Below are positions 28,937 through 41,622 of a stretch of 64,000 bases of DNA, in pieces. The notes under the pieces are model-generated. The model was not told where the DNA came from, made no database searches, and saw only the letters and a program-made list of their open reading frames with translations. The DNA lies in contig CM055196.1 in assembly GCA_029224185.1 (NCBI GenBank), forward strand, positions 20,858,509 through 20,922,508, read 5' to 3'. Within the stretch, counting starts at the first letter, position 1, and every line of letters begins with the position of its first letter. The translations under genes were made by a program, and so were the position numbers. This DNA is from Karalla daura (Eukaryota; Chordata; Actinopteri; Chaetodontiformes; Leiognathidae).

Positions 28937-29510
28937 CTGTATTCCCTCTGGATTTTGCAGTTCTTGTTTCGCAGCTTCAGTGCATCACAGGTTTTTAATT
29001 TATATACATAATTTTCCGTTACAAAACAGTGGCACCTTTGTCATCTTCAATGCGATACACACACAATGAAGGAAATCAACGGGAAGGTAATTTTGATCCT
29101 GGATATGTGGATATGTTTGCCACAGCAAGCAAAAAAGTGTTGTTCCAGAAGAGGTTGGAGGCAGTGAAACTAAATACTGTGGAAAAACAGGGGCAGTTTG
29201 AGAAATACTACAAAGATCAGACGTAAGGTATGTACTTTTCTGTATCCAGTCCAACATCACTGTGGGAGAAAAGTTTTCTTGTTTGTTTGTTTTTCAGCTT
29301 GACTTGACGCGACCAAGCCGAGTCAATAGAGCCAGTACCATGAAGTGGAAGCGGGTCATAAATACATGTAATAAATATAGAAATAATAGTAATAATAGAG
29401 TAATAAGACAATTCGGGTGTCACTACTTGGCAGATTTTCACCTTTCGTGGTGGTGGGGGGGGGCCCAGAACACATTTTATTTCACAAGCTGTATCGCAAA
29501 TAAATACTCG
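28937..29510 (-). mobile_element. Tigger/pogo-like composite MITE, copy 2
   Basis: The same element as 24,492-25,228 in reverse orientation. Shared blocks include GATCCTGGATATGTGG, AGTGTTGTTC(C/T)AGAAGAGG, GTACTTTTCTGTATCCAGTC and, near 29,440-29,475, the complement of the GGACCCCCC subterminal block. One end begins TACTGTATTCCCTC; the other ends AAATACTCG. A run of about nine G at 29,455-29,463 has expanded inside it. Frames on both strands are shadows of the repeat. Confidence 0.65.
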
Positions 29511-30840
29511 CATGTATTTTCCTGAGTCCAACGACAGTTGAAAAGCTTTTTCAAAAAGACAGCAGTCTTGAGCTTGAGATAAAGCAGGAGGAAGTCTGTG
29601 GTAAAGTGACATAAAATGCATGGAGTAGAACATGTACTCTGGGATGTACTCTGAAAATATCTGTATATTAAAAGGCAGGAGAAAAAAAAAACAAGTTGAC
29701 GTATGAAAAGCTTGTGACATAGACAATGGGTGCATTGGGGTTAATGGTGCTACCCTTCAGAGACAAAATGACAGAGTGGGGACATTCTTGGTCCGAGTCA
29801 CCACCTTGTTCAAATGAAAGCATCAGATGCAAGCCATTAGCTTTGCTCAAGCTCTGACATTTCCACTTTAAAATGTGCGAGGGGGTTAAAAGCGTGAGCT
29901 GCCTGTCATTTGCTTAGCATGGAAATGCTCTGCTGAGAAAACAAATGATGTTTATAAAGGAATGGATTTTTGATGCCCCAGCGAAGCTCTAATGTACGGC
30001 ATATGACAAATATTCCAACGTGTTGACGACAGTCTGTCAAGTAATGCTCAAGAGAGGAGGCTGGAGCTTTGATTTGCCATTATGGCAACATAATGGGAAT
30101 TTCCTTCCCCAGCTGTAATGTGAATAAAGTGGTTATATTTATAGAGCATCTAAGTGTTCTGTATAATATAGTGAGATACTATGGAGAATCTGATAAATAA
30201 GGCATGAAAAGACAACAGAACAAACAGCAGAGAATAGTGATGTAGACTGACATGTTCCCACTGGGATGGTTGTGAACGAGGCTGAATTGGCAGGTATTTG
30301 CATATAATTACTAAGGCATGTTGGGGATATATTTCCCCTGACATTGTTAATCAAAAGCTCAACCAAAATAGATTCTGGCCTCTCTTTTCCCTCCATTTTT
30401 TTATTGCCAAAACTACTAGTGTTGTGAGTCAACTCATATGACTCACAAAGGTAGTATAGTCAGTATTATTATGCAAAATAATTTATTGACCACATTCAGT
30501 GGAATTGACCTGTTTTTGTATGAAATTTCTATTTTTAGGCAATATAGGTCCAATATACGTTGCCTCATAATTTTTCCATGACTCATGCCTTTTGGTGACA
30601 ATATAAAATGCATGAATAGCATTAAGTGCAGCCATTTGAAAATAAGCCAGAGGCTACTGGGGCCTCTGTAAGCAATTTCTTTTTTTTTCATGGGTGTAAC
30701 ATCAGCAAAATCCACCAATGCTGGCCATCTCCATGTTACTGGGGAGCGTAAAGAGATTTTAATCACATCCTGTAAGGTCAGTCTAATATGACACTTTTAA
30801 CCATGGTCAGTCTTAACATGACTCACTTAGCAGTTAATTA
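29511..30840. other. Non-coding stretch
   Basis: No gene or element recognised. Confidence 0.55.
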
Positions 30841-30925
30841 GTGGTCCCCAACCTTTTCTTATACCGCAGACCGGTTAGAGGCACAGGGGTTCCAATAATA
30901 AAAACCTTAGTCAGTTCATACTATT
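30841..30925 (+). mobile_element. hAT-like terminal fragment
   Basis: GTGGTCCCCAACCTTTTCTT followed by ACCGCAGACCGG is the terminal signature of a widespread vertebrate hAT family (GGTCCCCAACC ... CGGACCGG). Only one end is present. Confidence 0.6.
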
Positions 30926-31895
30926 TAATCGGAACATGACAACATGTTATATTAGGTGAATTGTACTGTAATATCAACCTACCATCATGCAGAGTCAGTG
31001 GGAGCCTCAGGCTTGTTTCCCTGCAACGACATGGTCCCATCTGGGGATGATGGTAGCCCTCAATCATGCTTTTTGTCCTTCAAGTTGTTTTTTTTTTATT
31101 CTAAACTTCCAAGGGCTTGTTTTTTTATGCAGGGTGTGACGCTTTCCAGTGAATTTCCAAGCTCTGCAGTTAATTTTGTTTTTGGCTAATATCTTTTTGA
31201 AAGGTTACCATGTGGTTAGCTGGAAATGACGGGACAAGTCAAGCGCAGTACTGAGGCAAGGGCGGAAGCAGCTGTTTTTCAAAATATAATCCCCAGAAAA
31301 AAACAAATGGGAAAAAAAGTAATGGAAAAAAAATGGAAATATTTCCTTTGCAGACCACTACCAAATGATCCGTGGATGGGGACCGGGGATTTGGGATACC
31401 TGAATTAAAGGTCTTTGGAAGCGTCCCAAGATGATTGTTCTTTAAGATATTCCTCTTTTTAAGAAATGTAAAACGCTCACAGAGATGGCTCTTTCCAGGT
31501 GATGAGACATATCGAGTTAAAACATTGTGAGGAAGTGTGTTCATTTACAGGCAGTCAGACACTGAAGGGAAAATGAGATCAGACCTTTTGCAGCATGCAA
31601 TCACTCAACGGATCGACATAGATTTGCCTGTCAACAATTTACTAACGCTACGGTGGCAGCTATAAAGTGATTGAAATCTCTCCAGCCTTCACAATGGTGT
31701 AGTGTTGGTGAGGTGTGTGTGTGTGTGTGTGTCTGTGACCCCAAAACCACTTCAAATAGTGATTACTTTACCAGTGCATACTTCTCACGATACCAGCCCC
31801 CGCACCCTCCCTTTACGGTCTGGAAAAAACAAAAACAAAAAGGATGGGATTTGATTCAGGGACAGATTAGATTTGTGATTGTGTGCATGTGTGTG
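30926..31895. other. Non-coding stretch
   Basis: Nothing recognised beyond short GT runs near 31,712 and 31,880. Confidence 0.55.
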
Positions 31896-32469
31896 CTGCC
31901 CTACAAAGACAGAATGCCATAACATCATGTTTCTGGTCAAAAATGAGTTAATGTCATTGTGTCATTGATTGTTTTAACAAGAAAATAAACGACAATCAAA
32001 TACATCCAGACAACCATAACATCCAGAACGACAGGAGACACCACGGTGTAACTGTTGTTATGACACTTAGCCTTTGTTTTTGCCTTTGTATTCAATTGTA
32101 CTTAAATGATTTTTAATGTGAAAGTATTTTGTATATTTTTCATACTATACATACTGTACTGCGAAATAACTTGTCCTATAATGAATTTAGTATGGTGAAA
32201 ATCACGAAAATGTCAGTTACCTTTGCGTTTTACATGTAGCCCTTTGCCTTTGCGTGACTCCTTATTTTTGGCACATGATACAAAGGCAGAAGACAGTAAC
32301 TAAAGGCTAATTTTGAGCAAAATATTTTATTTTGCATTCAAGTATTTCTTCATTATAGCAACTAGTTGTCAACCTCCCATACTTTTGTATGGACAAAATG
32401 GAAACTTTGAAGTTGTTTTTCTCAGTTTCACACTCTGGCAAGTTAAGATCTTTTGCCTTTGTAGGGCAG
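31896..32469. mobile_element. MITE with 4-bp target duplication, copy 1
   Basis: Termini are inverted repeats: left CTGCCCTACAAAGACAGAAT, right (complement) CTGCCCTACAAAGGCAAAAG. Flanks are TGTG on both sides (31,892-31,895 and 32,470-32,473), although this copy sits in a GT-rich stretch. The terminal motif recurs inside in both orientations (TTTTGCCTTTGTA near 32,080; GATACAAAGGCAGAA near 32,278). It is 574 bp with no protein. The second copy is at 54,662-55,260. Superfamily not assigned. Confidence 0.75.
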
Positions 32470-32913
32470 TGTGTGTGTGTGTGTATCCACATGTTTGTGG
32501 CATCTCTCTGCTTCTAGTCCATGCATGTACCTCTATGTGTGTGTCTGCGTGAGCCTGTGCTGAGCGGAGATCGAGGGGTGGCGACATCTTTTTACGAGGA
32601 GCTCCCGTGTCAGGAAGGCATTGTCTATGCGGCGTGATGACAGGCGGGCGGCACCGGCAATGGATGGTGCCCTGCAGATGAAAAAAATAAATAAAAATGG
32701 AGCCATTGTTTCAGAGGCCACGAGCAGAATATCTGCAGGGGTCTGAGGCCAAAGCGCTATAGCTGGTAATAGCTTGTCTGTGGGGAAACACATTTGTCAC
32801 ATTTGTCTCGTAGGCAGAGCGAAACCCAAATGGCTCTCTCTCTCTTTCTACAAGACAAAACAGCTTCTACCAGTAGATGTCCACCAAAATGCTGGGCCCA
32901 TAGTTTCATATTA
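32470..32913. other. Non-coding stretch
   Basis: A GT run of about 14 bp borders the preceding element; nothing else recognised. Confidence 0.5.
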
Positions 32914-33278
32914 CCATCACTAACGTCAGGCAATTTATGCCCACACAATTCTTGTCAAGACTGTGCCTTCACCAGACAAGGCTCGCATGTCCCAGGAATG
33001 GCTGGACTGAAGAACAAGTTCCCATCTCCATTATTTATTTTTTTTGTTTTGAAATTTCTGGTTAAGCATTATTTGATTTTTCAATAGTTTTCCCCCAAAA
33101 ACTTTTTTTTAAATATTGTATTTGATATTGCATATTGGGAAATTAAATAAGAGTATTACAATTTGTCATACATTGATGTACTTGTTGATGTAACTGTATT
33201 TTATCCAGGATATTATATCGGGTAAAATATACCCAACGTTATTGATGGTGTTGCTAATTTTAATGTTAGAGAATAGGG
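32914..33278. mobile_element. piggyBac-like MITE, diverged copy
   Basis: Relative to the 8,144-8,465 copy it runs in the opposite sense. The left end has CACTAACGTCAGGCAATTTA with CCCACACAATTCTTGTCA. The middle has TTTTTCAATAGTTTTC and GATATTGCATATTGGG. The right part has ATATCGGGTAAAATA and GATGGTGTTGCTAATTTTAA. The border TTAA is degraded on both sides (TTAC near 32,911). No protein. Confidence 0.65.
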
Positions 33279-33831
33279 AGAAAAATTAGGAATCACACTC
33301 CTAGTTCACTTACTGTGTGCAGACAAGTGTAAGGAATGATTTCAAGCCATTAATCCCAGACGACTGGCCCAACTACTGGCCTGGTGTGTGCACTGCAGTG
33401 ATCCTGGTGTTTCCTGCAGTCCCGTCTACATGGAGGTCATATTAAAAATTTTGCCTTCTGTACATGAAACAATTTAAAAATGGGGACTAAAAATGTTGTA
33501 TGAACATGGCCATAATCTCCAAAAAAAAAATCTCAGCAGCACCCTTAACACCATTAGAAAGTTCTGTGGTTGAAGGCAGCAAGCGAGGAGAGCTTTACAT
33601 ATTGAAGTACGGTCACAGAAATGCAGCAGATCCATTCCTCAATACATGACAAGATTCATAAAAGTTCAAGCAAACTTGGAAGTTTTAAAAAGCAGTCAAC
33701 ATTTTTCACCCACAGACCCTGTCAAAAGTGAACACACTAGGCCATTCACTGAACTGTGACAGGTAAATATTGCTTTCACAAGTCTTTATTCAAAATTATA
33801 CTTCTCACACTCTTGAGGTGATAGCATAAAA
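33279..33831. other. Non-coding stretch
   Basis: Nothing recognised directly; part may be older LINE sequence leading into the L1 fragment. Confidence 0.45.
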
Positions 33832-34071
33832 ATTATTCCATTCCTCACCTCCCTCTGCCTTCCATCATCGTCTGCCACCTCGACTAATAGTTTGGATGAT
33901 CTTTTCACTCTACAAGAGCTTAAACACCCTCAGGACTCAATGCCAACAGCAAAATATCTCGAGCTGGATGGCATTCCCGGGGAACTGTCAGCCACTGTTG
34001 ATATAATTGGACCTATTTTGCCAGAGTTGCTAAATTACTCTGTCAAGGCTGACACCTCTTATAGGAGCTGA
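33832..34071 (+). pseudogene. L1-type LINE ORF2 reverse-transcriptase remnant
   Basis: Read in the frame of base 33,832, the translation contains FTLQELK, then DSMPTA, LDGIPGEL, and IIGPILPELLNYSV before a stop at 34,069-34,071. This order matches the start of the L1-clade reverse transcriptase: 'T.EEL..A...MP.GK.PG.DGIP.EFY' followed by 'LGPLLLE..NYS'. The conserved GK-PG turn is mutated (AKYLE) and the frame ends before the catalytic FADD motif, so it is inactive. In the intact protein this domain copies LINE RNA into DNA at the target site. Only about 80 codons survive, and neighbouring sequence shows no clear continuation. The family match is from memory of the motif order, not from an alignment. 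Confidence 0.6.
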
Positions 34072-35354
34072 AAAGTTGCTTTGAATCTTTCGCTTTCTGA
34101 AAAGTTAAAAGATCTTTTTGAGATATATAGCTTCTCATCCTGTTTCATTGTTAAGCTGTGATCTGAGGTTTTTGGGAACGTCTTGTCTAATTGCATGGGT
34201 AAAACCAGTTTTGCAGTGTATTAATGTTAATATGACCAGTTAATGTTTAATTCTGAACACATCTCGGTCTCATCAAACACCAGGGTTGGCCACAAAGCAT
34301 GGAAATACCTCAACAAAACCTTTTGTATGCCTCTGAATGTCTTGCCTAAGAAGTGCTTGACCTTGGCTGCAAGAACCTGACTTTTACCCTTGTGGTTTTA
34401 CAAAAAACTAATCGCATTATAATTGTTAGAAAGAATTGTCTGTTCGATAAAAAGAAAAGCTGTGCAAACCCATTTTAATAAAACAAACAAAAACAAAATG
34501 ATTGGTCTACTGAAGAACTTCATCTGACCTTTTTAGCATCCGTCCTCAGCTCAAGTACAACCTTTCCTAGAGTACCAAATCCATGTGTTGCTGCGGGGAA
34601 CTCTCATCTATTGTCAAAATAAAGTATGTTTAAAAACAAAATAAATTTTGCTTTCTTGTGAAGTTGAAGGGCAGTGTCATTGTCCCTTTAAAGATAAAAT
34701 TACACAGTGGAAAAAAAAATGCAGTAGAAATCGGCGATAACTCAGAAGACGGTAAAGCAAATTGCGGAGGATTATGCGGTCTCATTTGGGCCTCGGTGAT
34801 AGATTATGCCCCCTGCATTCAAAGACATTGTGTTTTGTTCAAGGGCGGAAGTGACTTTGCCGAGACATTGTGAGATAAGGAGCTAACTGTTATTAGTTTA
34901 ATGGGAATGATACTCTGCCCAAAGCAGTGTGTGTGTGTGTGTGTAACTGGCATGGGAGCATCATTTCTCTTTGCAGTCCCTCTTGCACGCATCATGGAGG
35001 CTGAGCGGCGGTGAGAGTGCCACAGCGGCATCTTGCCAATTGTTTTGTGGGGAAATTTTAAACCACCGAAGACAAAGCTGTGGCTCATATGACCACTGGT
35101 CTATCGGGGGCTGGATCTAATTTGCTGCAGTTTGGGGGTGAATAAGCCCCCTTCTTATCCCTCTGAAACTAGAGGCTTGATCTTTGGAAGCGTCTAGTGA
35201 AGTATTTATACAGCATTAAACATTGAGCTGTGTGTGTGTGTGTGCCACACAATCCAGTTGTAAGCTGTTGATTCCACTGCAGCTGAAGTGTTTGTAACCG
35301 ATGATCTAGTTAGTTAGCCTCCACTCTCAGGCTTCTCTCACCGTGTGTGGAAGC
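34072..35354. other. Non-coding stretch
   Basis: No gene recognised. GT runs occur at about 34,927-34,944 and 35,228-35,244. Confidence 0.5.
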
Positions 35355-35634
35355 CATAGGCGTTTCTAGCCCATTCTTGGACTAGAAACACTAGCCCAAA
35401 AGGGGCTATTTAAGGAAAATTCAATTCCAAAATTGAATCCCAGCATCCCTAAATTGAGAAAATTTGAGAGATTAAAAACAATTCTTTTTTTAACAAGTTA
35501 GAAAAGTTTCAAAACCATTGAGTACTTGGTTGAAACGTAATATTTTAACTATGAAAATATGCCAGTAGCAATTGCGTTTAAATGTAATGTAAATGCTCAT
35601 TCCCCCTAAACCTCTGATCCTAGAGTTGCCCCTG
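35355..35634 (-). mobile_element. hAT-like MITE, uninterrupted copy
   Basis: The left end CATAGGCGTTTCTAGCCC and right end (complement CAGGGGCAACTCTAGGATC) are imperfect inverted repeats. Flanks GTGGAAGC and GTTGGAAA resemble each other with a one-base shift, consistent with an old 8-bp target duplication. The right subterminal region (complement CTCTAGGATCAGAGG) is intact here, whereas the copies at 41,623 and 43,198 carry another element at this TA. Confidence 0.65.
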
Positions 35635-38600
35635 GTTGGAAACCATTGTGTGAAAGCTACTTTATAATAACCTTGAATTTAATTTCCGCCAGTTATGGGC
35701 ACCTCTGTGTTAGTCAGCTGGTCATTGAGCATATTTCTTCATCGTCATAACCATCACAGAGATTGTCCTGCCATTGTCTCAGACAGATTCCCATGATCTT
35801 GATGACAGTCATTATCCTGTCAGTTCGGACACCTTTGCAACATTACGGCTTTGAACCGCCCGTCACTAAATTAGCTTTCATCTCAGGATGTCATGACGCA
35901 AAGGCAGAGTGACCACCTCTTAACCCAATGCAGTTCTCCAGCAATATCCCTTACAATATGACAGGATGTCATTAGTGGGCTTTGAACCCCTATTTGCGTG
36001 GGAGATGCTTTTGCAAAGATAAAACCAGATGTCAATGATGGACCAAATCCAATTCCTTGCACATTTGTGGTTGCTGCATGTGAGCCCACGTTACAATGCT
36101 CATTCAGGACCTTGGCAATTCAAAGCCTGTTGAGGGTAGTCTCCTCCCCCTCCTCCAACTTCACCACTTACACTGCTTTCCATTTTCACTACAGCAGGCA
36201 TTCCATGGAGCAGCACGATAACAAAAGTCATGGCAAATGAGTACTGTGAAGGCGAGAATGTGTGACAATGAGAAAGTCATTCTGTGGTTGTGTGTGTGTG
36301 TGTGTTTATATATGATTGAGAGATTGAATGAAAACGAGGGCACACGTGTGGGACTGTTTCTTAGGAATTACAATGACTGTAATATAATTATATATGATAT
36401 GAATCTGTCTATATATACATATCTACCTATCATTCATCCATCCATCCACTGAAATCAGGAGTATAGATCCATATTTTTTCCAAATAATTTTCAATAAGGT
36501 ACATTATCATAAAACAATTTCCTGTGCATTACACATTCATACGTTTTTCCATCTGTGCTCATTTAAACTTTTTAATTGCGCCAAAGAAAATGTGAAATTA
36601 AAACAGCTTTTGTCTTCATGTTCACTTCATAATACATGTTGGAAAAAGCATGTTGTGCTTAACGCTGCTCTTTTACAGAAAATAAAATATGCATGTTAAA
36701 AGCTGAGCCACTCCTCAGCGCTGATGCAACCTAGAGAACATTAATGTTGCAAGCTGAAATACAGGACCTTAAAGTAAGATGAAAAATGTGATATCATAAG
36801 TTACGCACCTGTGTCATAGTGTCAAAAAGTGTCTGGCTCCTTCAGACTGTATGTTTGCGCAAGACAATTTTGGTCATTTGACCATTTGGCACATTCTCAT
36901 CACCCCTTGATTACATGCATGCAGTAGATTTGACATCTGGAAAATGATTTTGATGGAAATCAGTTGAAATCCAGGTTCATACAGTCAGATTAAGGAAATG
37001 ACGGTAAAGAGTAAATATGGTGTTTTTTTGCTTGAGAACCCACAAGGAGCCACAAGAGTTGTTCAGAGATGTAATAAGTGCCTGTGCCACTAAAGTATAT
37101 TCAATTTAAAGGTCAGCAGGATAGGCATGTGGCAAGATGGTGGTAAAACAGAGGCTTTTAGGGAGCTGCCGCTAAAAAGGCCACGAGGGGTACAGCTCAG
37201 AAAGATTGATTGATTGTCCTGCTGATGCAAAGCTCGGGCTGCTTGTGCAAACAGCTGCTGAACGTTTTTAATGTAGGCGTTAATCTTGGTCAGGACCGCA
37301 TAAAAATCAGATAAAAGCTCACGTTGAGCCAACACTTGCAATATCTTGCTTTAAGTGAGCCATGTCACCTGTGTGAGCATATGTCAGAAATGAGGGCAGA
37401 TGATTCTGAATGGTCATTGATTTCCAGACAGATTAAGCAGCAAATGTGGCGAATCTGTATAACACAAACCCTGGATTGCAGTGTCTATGTGGAGCAACTC
37501 GCCTGGTTCCAACTTTGACATCCATCCAGAAGGTATGAATATATATATATTTTTTAACCTTGCAGTCCTCAGGAATCCATCATGGCATTGACATGATGTT
37601 GGAAGAGCAAGGTTAGCGTTACCCCCCCCCCTCCAACATGAGGGTGAGAAGAGTGCCAGGGTTTCTCCTCCTGTCTGATTGCTCCTGCAGGAGATAAGGT
37701 GCTCCCTGGCTTCTGACTTTCTGGCCTTACACTCTGTCTTATGGAGCCGAAGTCATCCACATTTCCTCTCAATCACCCCTGGTCCTGGGCAGCCCTCTCC
37801 AGCCCTGTACACATTTAACTTAGGGCTATTCCACACACTTATAATAACTATGTGGTGAGAGTCTCCAAGACTTACACTATGGCCTGTGGCTGTGTTTTTT
37901 TTTGTTGTTTTGCTTTGTTTTGTTTTGAAAGCGGCTGCTTTCCACCAAAGCATTTCCCTGTGCTGGTTGGGGACTAGCACTAAATTTCAACAGACGGTTA
38001 ATTGGTTCCTGAGTAGTTCCACTTCTTTTGCTGGGCCCAAAGTAACAAACACTAAGGTAGGATACCAACGAAAAGTAAGATCACCATTAAAAAAAAAAAA
38101 ACCTATGGAGGTGAAGCCACAGATGTGATAAAACAGCGGTTTCGATCAAAGAAAGACTATAGGCACCATAAAATGAGCTCAGTCAAAGCAGCAACAGGGG
38201 GCCAAGGAGAAATCCACATAATGATGTCATGGACTCAGGGACAGGAAAGCGAGGATGTTACTGCAATTACAGTGACAGAATAATGTGGCTCCCAAACCAC
38301 TTCAAGCAACAGGGATAAAAAATGTTTTGTTTTTTTTCAATAACTTGCATTATTATATTCTTTTTTTTTGGCATGGAGGATAGCAGATAATCTTCTTGCA
38401 CCCCTTGAAATCACACTGAATGTCCTTGGATGCATACAGATTTAGTAGCAACTGAGGCTTGGATGTGGATCCACATCCACATCTTTGTCATTTTCCCATC
38501 CTTTCTACTGTCTTGAGGTTGTGGTATGTTGATATCAGGTTGAAGTACAGCTTTATCACACACACATTTTATGCTGTGTTTGACTCGTCATTTATGTTTA

Positions 38601-41600
38601 CTATTCCTATTAGAGTCCTTAGCCTGATCCAGGACCTACAAATCTACAAAACCCATGATCCTAACATGCAAAAAAAAGTGGAACTTCTGAAATCATTAGG
38701 AACTGAGAAGAGCTCCTGTTGGTGCTTTTTGCCTATGTATGCAAAGCACTCTAGGTTTGTTGAAGGAGGACTTTATGTATTCTTCAGGCCTCTGAACTGT
38801 ATAGGATAGCAGTTATTTAACATTGTTGTTGAATATCCTGACTTCTTCGCAATATTCCTCAGTGAGCTGAAAGCTGGTCTTATCTTTCCAATTCAGGCTT
38901 GATTGTCTCGCTCCGTCTTTGCCCAAAATGCTTCAAAAAGCAGTGGACAGTGTTAACATCTTTCTGTTCTGCCCCCTCCAGTTAGATGGGGGTCATTGCT
39001 AGTGTTGCTGATTTGTTTAACCTTGTTGCTGGCTGGATTAAATAAAGAGCACGGACTCGGCTCCGCAGTATCCAGGGCTCTGTCTGCTTCGCTGTAATAG
39101 AAGTGCACGATATCCTGGTGTGAACTTACGCTATTTGTAATCTATCCATGCTCACATTACACAGCTGACTGAGGCAAATGTACGACTGCCGATACTGGGT
39201 AACATAGATAAAACTAGCGTGACCCAACTTCAAGAGTCTGTGCTAATGCTTTTAGGTTTAATCTTGTTACAGGCGCAATTATATATATAAAAACAAATAT
39301 TGAAATACATATATATATACACAGACTCATATTAGATGTGTGTCTGGTAGTTTCTATCCATAGAGCTATCCACAGCGCAGGTTTAGTGTTTATTTGTTTT
39401 CAGCAGGAGGGTTTGGCTAACTTCCTCTCTTATCAGGAGGTATCCGGGTCTGTGCTGAGAGGAGAGCTGAACAAGGTCATGACTGGGCTGCTGCCACAGC
39501 ATGGGGCAAACTGTTGTTTGGACTCAGAAAAAAACAATAAAAAATCTTTAACACAGACCTTGTGCAGGTCCAAAAAAAAAAGAAAAAAAAAGAGAGACAT
39601 TGAAGAAATTGGATCCCAGAGTAAACTGGACAGATGTTTAGCTAGAAACCAGTCTTTCTAGCAAATCAGATGTTTCAGTCAGAAACATGATTAAGCTAAG
39701 ACAAAGTGGTTTTCAGTACTTCAGTTTTCTTTCTTTTGAATGCTGCTCGTCATTTTCTAAACCAAATACTGTATGTGTTTGTTTTTTTTCACTTAACACA
39801 TTGTTTTTTCAAGACAAAATATCTGTGCAATCTGATGCAATCAGATATTATTTTGGTGGCTGCAAATCCTGTTGAGATCTCGTCTGTCATGTTTTACTCC
39901 AAAGCAACAGCAGATGAAAAAAAAAAAAGGTCTGGCTTCACTTCAGGTAAAAGACAATTTATTTTTCATTTTTGCACAGAGAAAACAAAAAACAAAAAAA
40001 ACAAAACAAAGATGCAGTTTAAGCACCGCAGTGCAGCACAGTAAAGTTGCAGCGTTTCGAAGGTTATGTAACAGCTGTTGTTATGGTGGAAAATTTACAT
40101 AAATGACTTCATTATAACTGAACAAACGGTCAGCGTGGGGGTTCAGTGGTTAGCAATGCATTCACCAAATGTGTGTCCTGTGGCACAGTTAAGGTACAAA
40201 GCAGGTGTGATGGAGGATTGAACTGGCCGATCGTGAAAATATCAGATCTTTTACTCAATAATCTGCTATTTGCTGACAATAAATAGTCTCTAATAGTCTA
40301 TCTACAGGCATGTTGCCTACCATTATTGTGTGATGGCATGGATGCAGTATTAAGGAAAACAAGCACAATAACACAAGTGGTTTATGTTTTAAATTGATTT
40401 CATTGATGGTGAGAACACCCATTTTGAGAATAAAGGTGGAGGGTAGGCCAAGCAAATCTGAAAGGTGAGGCTGTAAAAAAACGTGGCTGAGCTTGTTCAT
40501 ATCCTGCAGGCCAGTTCCACAGATTGTCTTTCTATGCAAGCACAGAAACAGTCAGAAGAATGAGTGATGAATGAAAGGATGTTTTGCTGCCTTTTTGTCT
40601 TTACTAGTTAACACTGGGCTGTTATAAGCCAGAGGAAAAAAAGGCCTTTGGCAGCTGCCAGCAACTTTTAAGACAGATTTTGTTCCATTCTATTTGATGC
40701 ATGATTTCACATTGTGAATCCATCGCCACTCCTTCAGTTCCTTACACTCGCATGCTTCCATTTTTTATTTGCTCTCTTGACATGAATTTCAGTGCTGATT
40801 GGATCTTGAAGTTGTTGAAAGATGTGCACATGCTTCAACCCACAACAAACTGTGGAAAAAAAAGTGTGGAAGCATCCTCTCACCACACTCCGGCAGCACT
40901 ACACCTAAATAACTGGTGAAAAAATATGATGTAGAATATGACTCTAACATCCAGATTCTAGTTGTGCTTCTCAATTCACACTCAGATGTGAACTATTATC
41001 AGATTGGGTTCGATGATCGTTAAAAGATGGAGCTCGTCTGCACAGTTAAGCTACCTGTACCACAGCCTGTTAGGTGTGTGAGAAACCATTAACAGAGGTG
41101 CCGATTCTGTCATCGACATGCAAAATGGTAATTTTATCATCTCATCATCGCTGCGTTTATCTTTCAGAGTCACAGTGTCCATGTGACAGACATCCCTCAC
41201 ACTCCTCTGTTAAAAAAAAAAAAAACAACAACACAGGATTAAGGGCAAGCGTGCGTGCCAGCATCGAGAAACACGGCAGAACTAATGAATTATTGATGGG
41301 ATGCTTTCAAAGCCCGTGGCGTCACTAGGTATCCATTGTTACCTCTGTTGTTGTTGCTTGTGGCTCTTAGTAGTGCGGAGAGGATGACGGCGAGGCGAGG
41401 CGGGGATAAAGACCATGAACTCTCCTCTCCCTCCCATGAAGAGCAAGCCTGCCAACGCTAATTTTCTCTTATTTAATCTCCTGCTTTCAGGGTTTTGTTC
41501 ATCCTGTAACACTCTGGACCCACTTGACCAGTGCTGCTAATATGCAGATAATGCTTGCTGAGTTTGTTTTTATTTTCTGCATTGAGCATTAAGGACTAGA

Positions 41601-41622
41601 CCATGGGTGTTTCACATCCATC
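35635..41622. other. Long non-coding stretch
   Basis: No gene, RNA gene or full element recognised in about 6 kb. It contains a GT run near 36,287-36,305, CATC units near 36,435-36,450, a C run near 37,622-37,631, several A and T runs, TA-rich dinucleotide runs near 39,277 and 39,308, and a short SINE-head-like phrase at 40,128-40,175. Confidence 0.55.
40128..40175 (+). repeat. Possible SINE-like head fragment
   Basis: CAGCGTGGGGGTTCAGTGGT followed by TAGCAATGCATTCACC resembles the start of the tRNA-headed repeat seen at 45,489 (GCAGTGGTTAG), but only a few dozen bases match. Confidence 0.3.

Noticed and set aside
29217..29735. 172-codon minus-strand frame
   Set aside because: Shadow of the same repeat, running past its end into unrelated sequence; contains a proline run from the G expansion.
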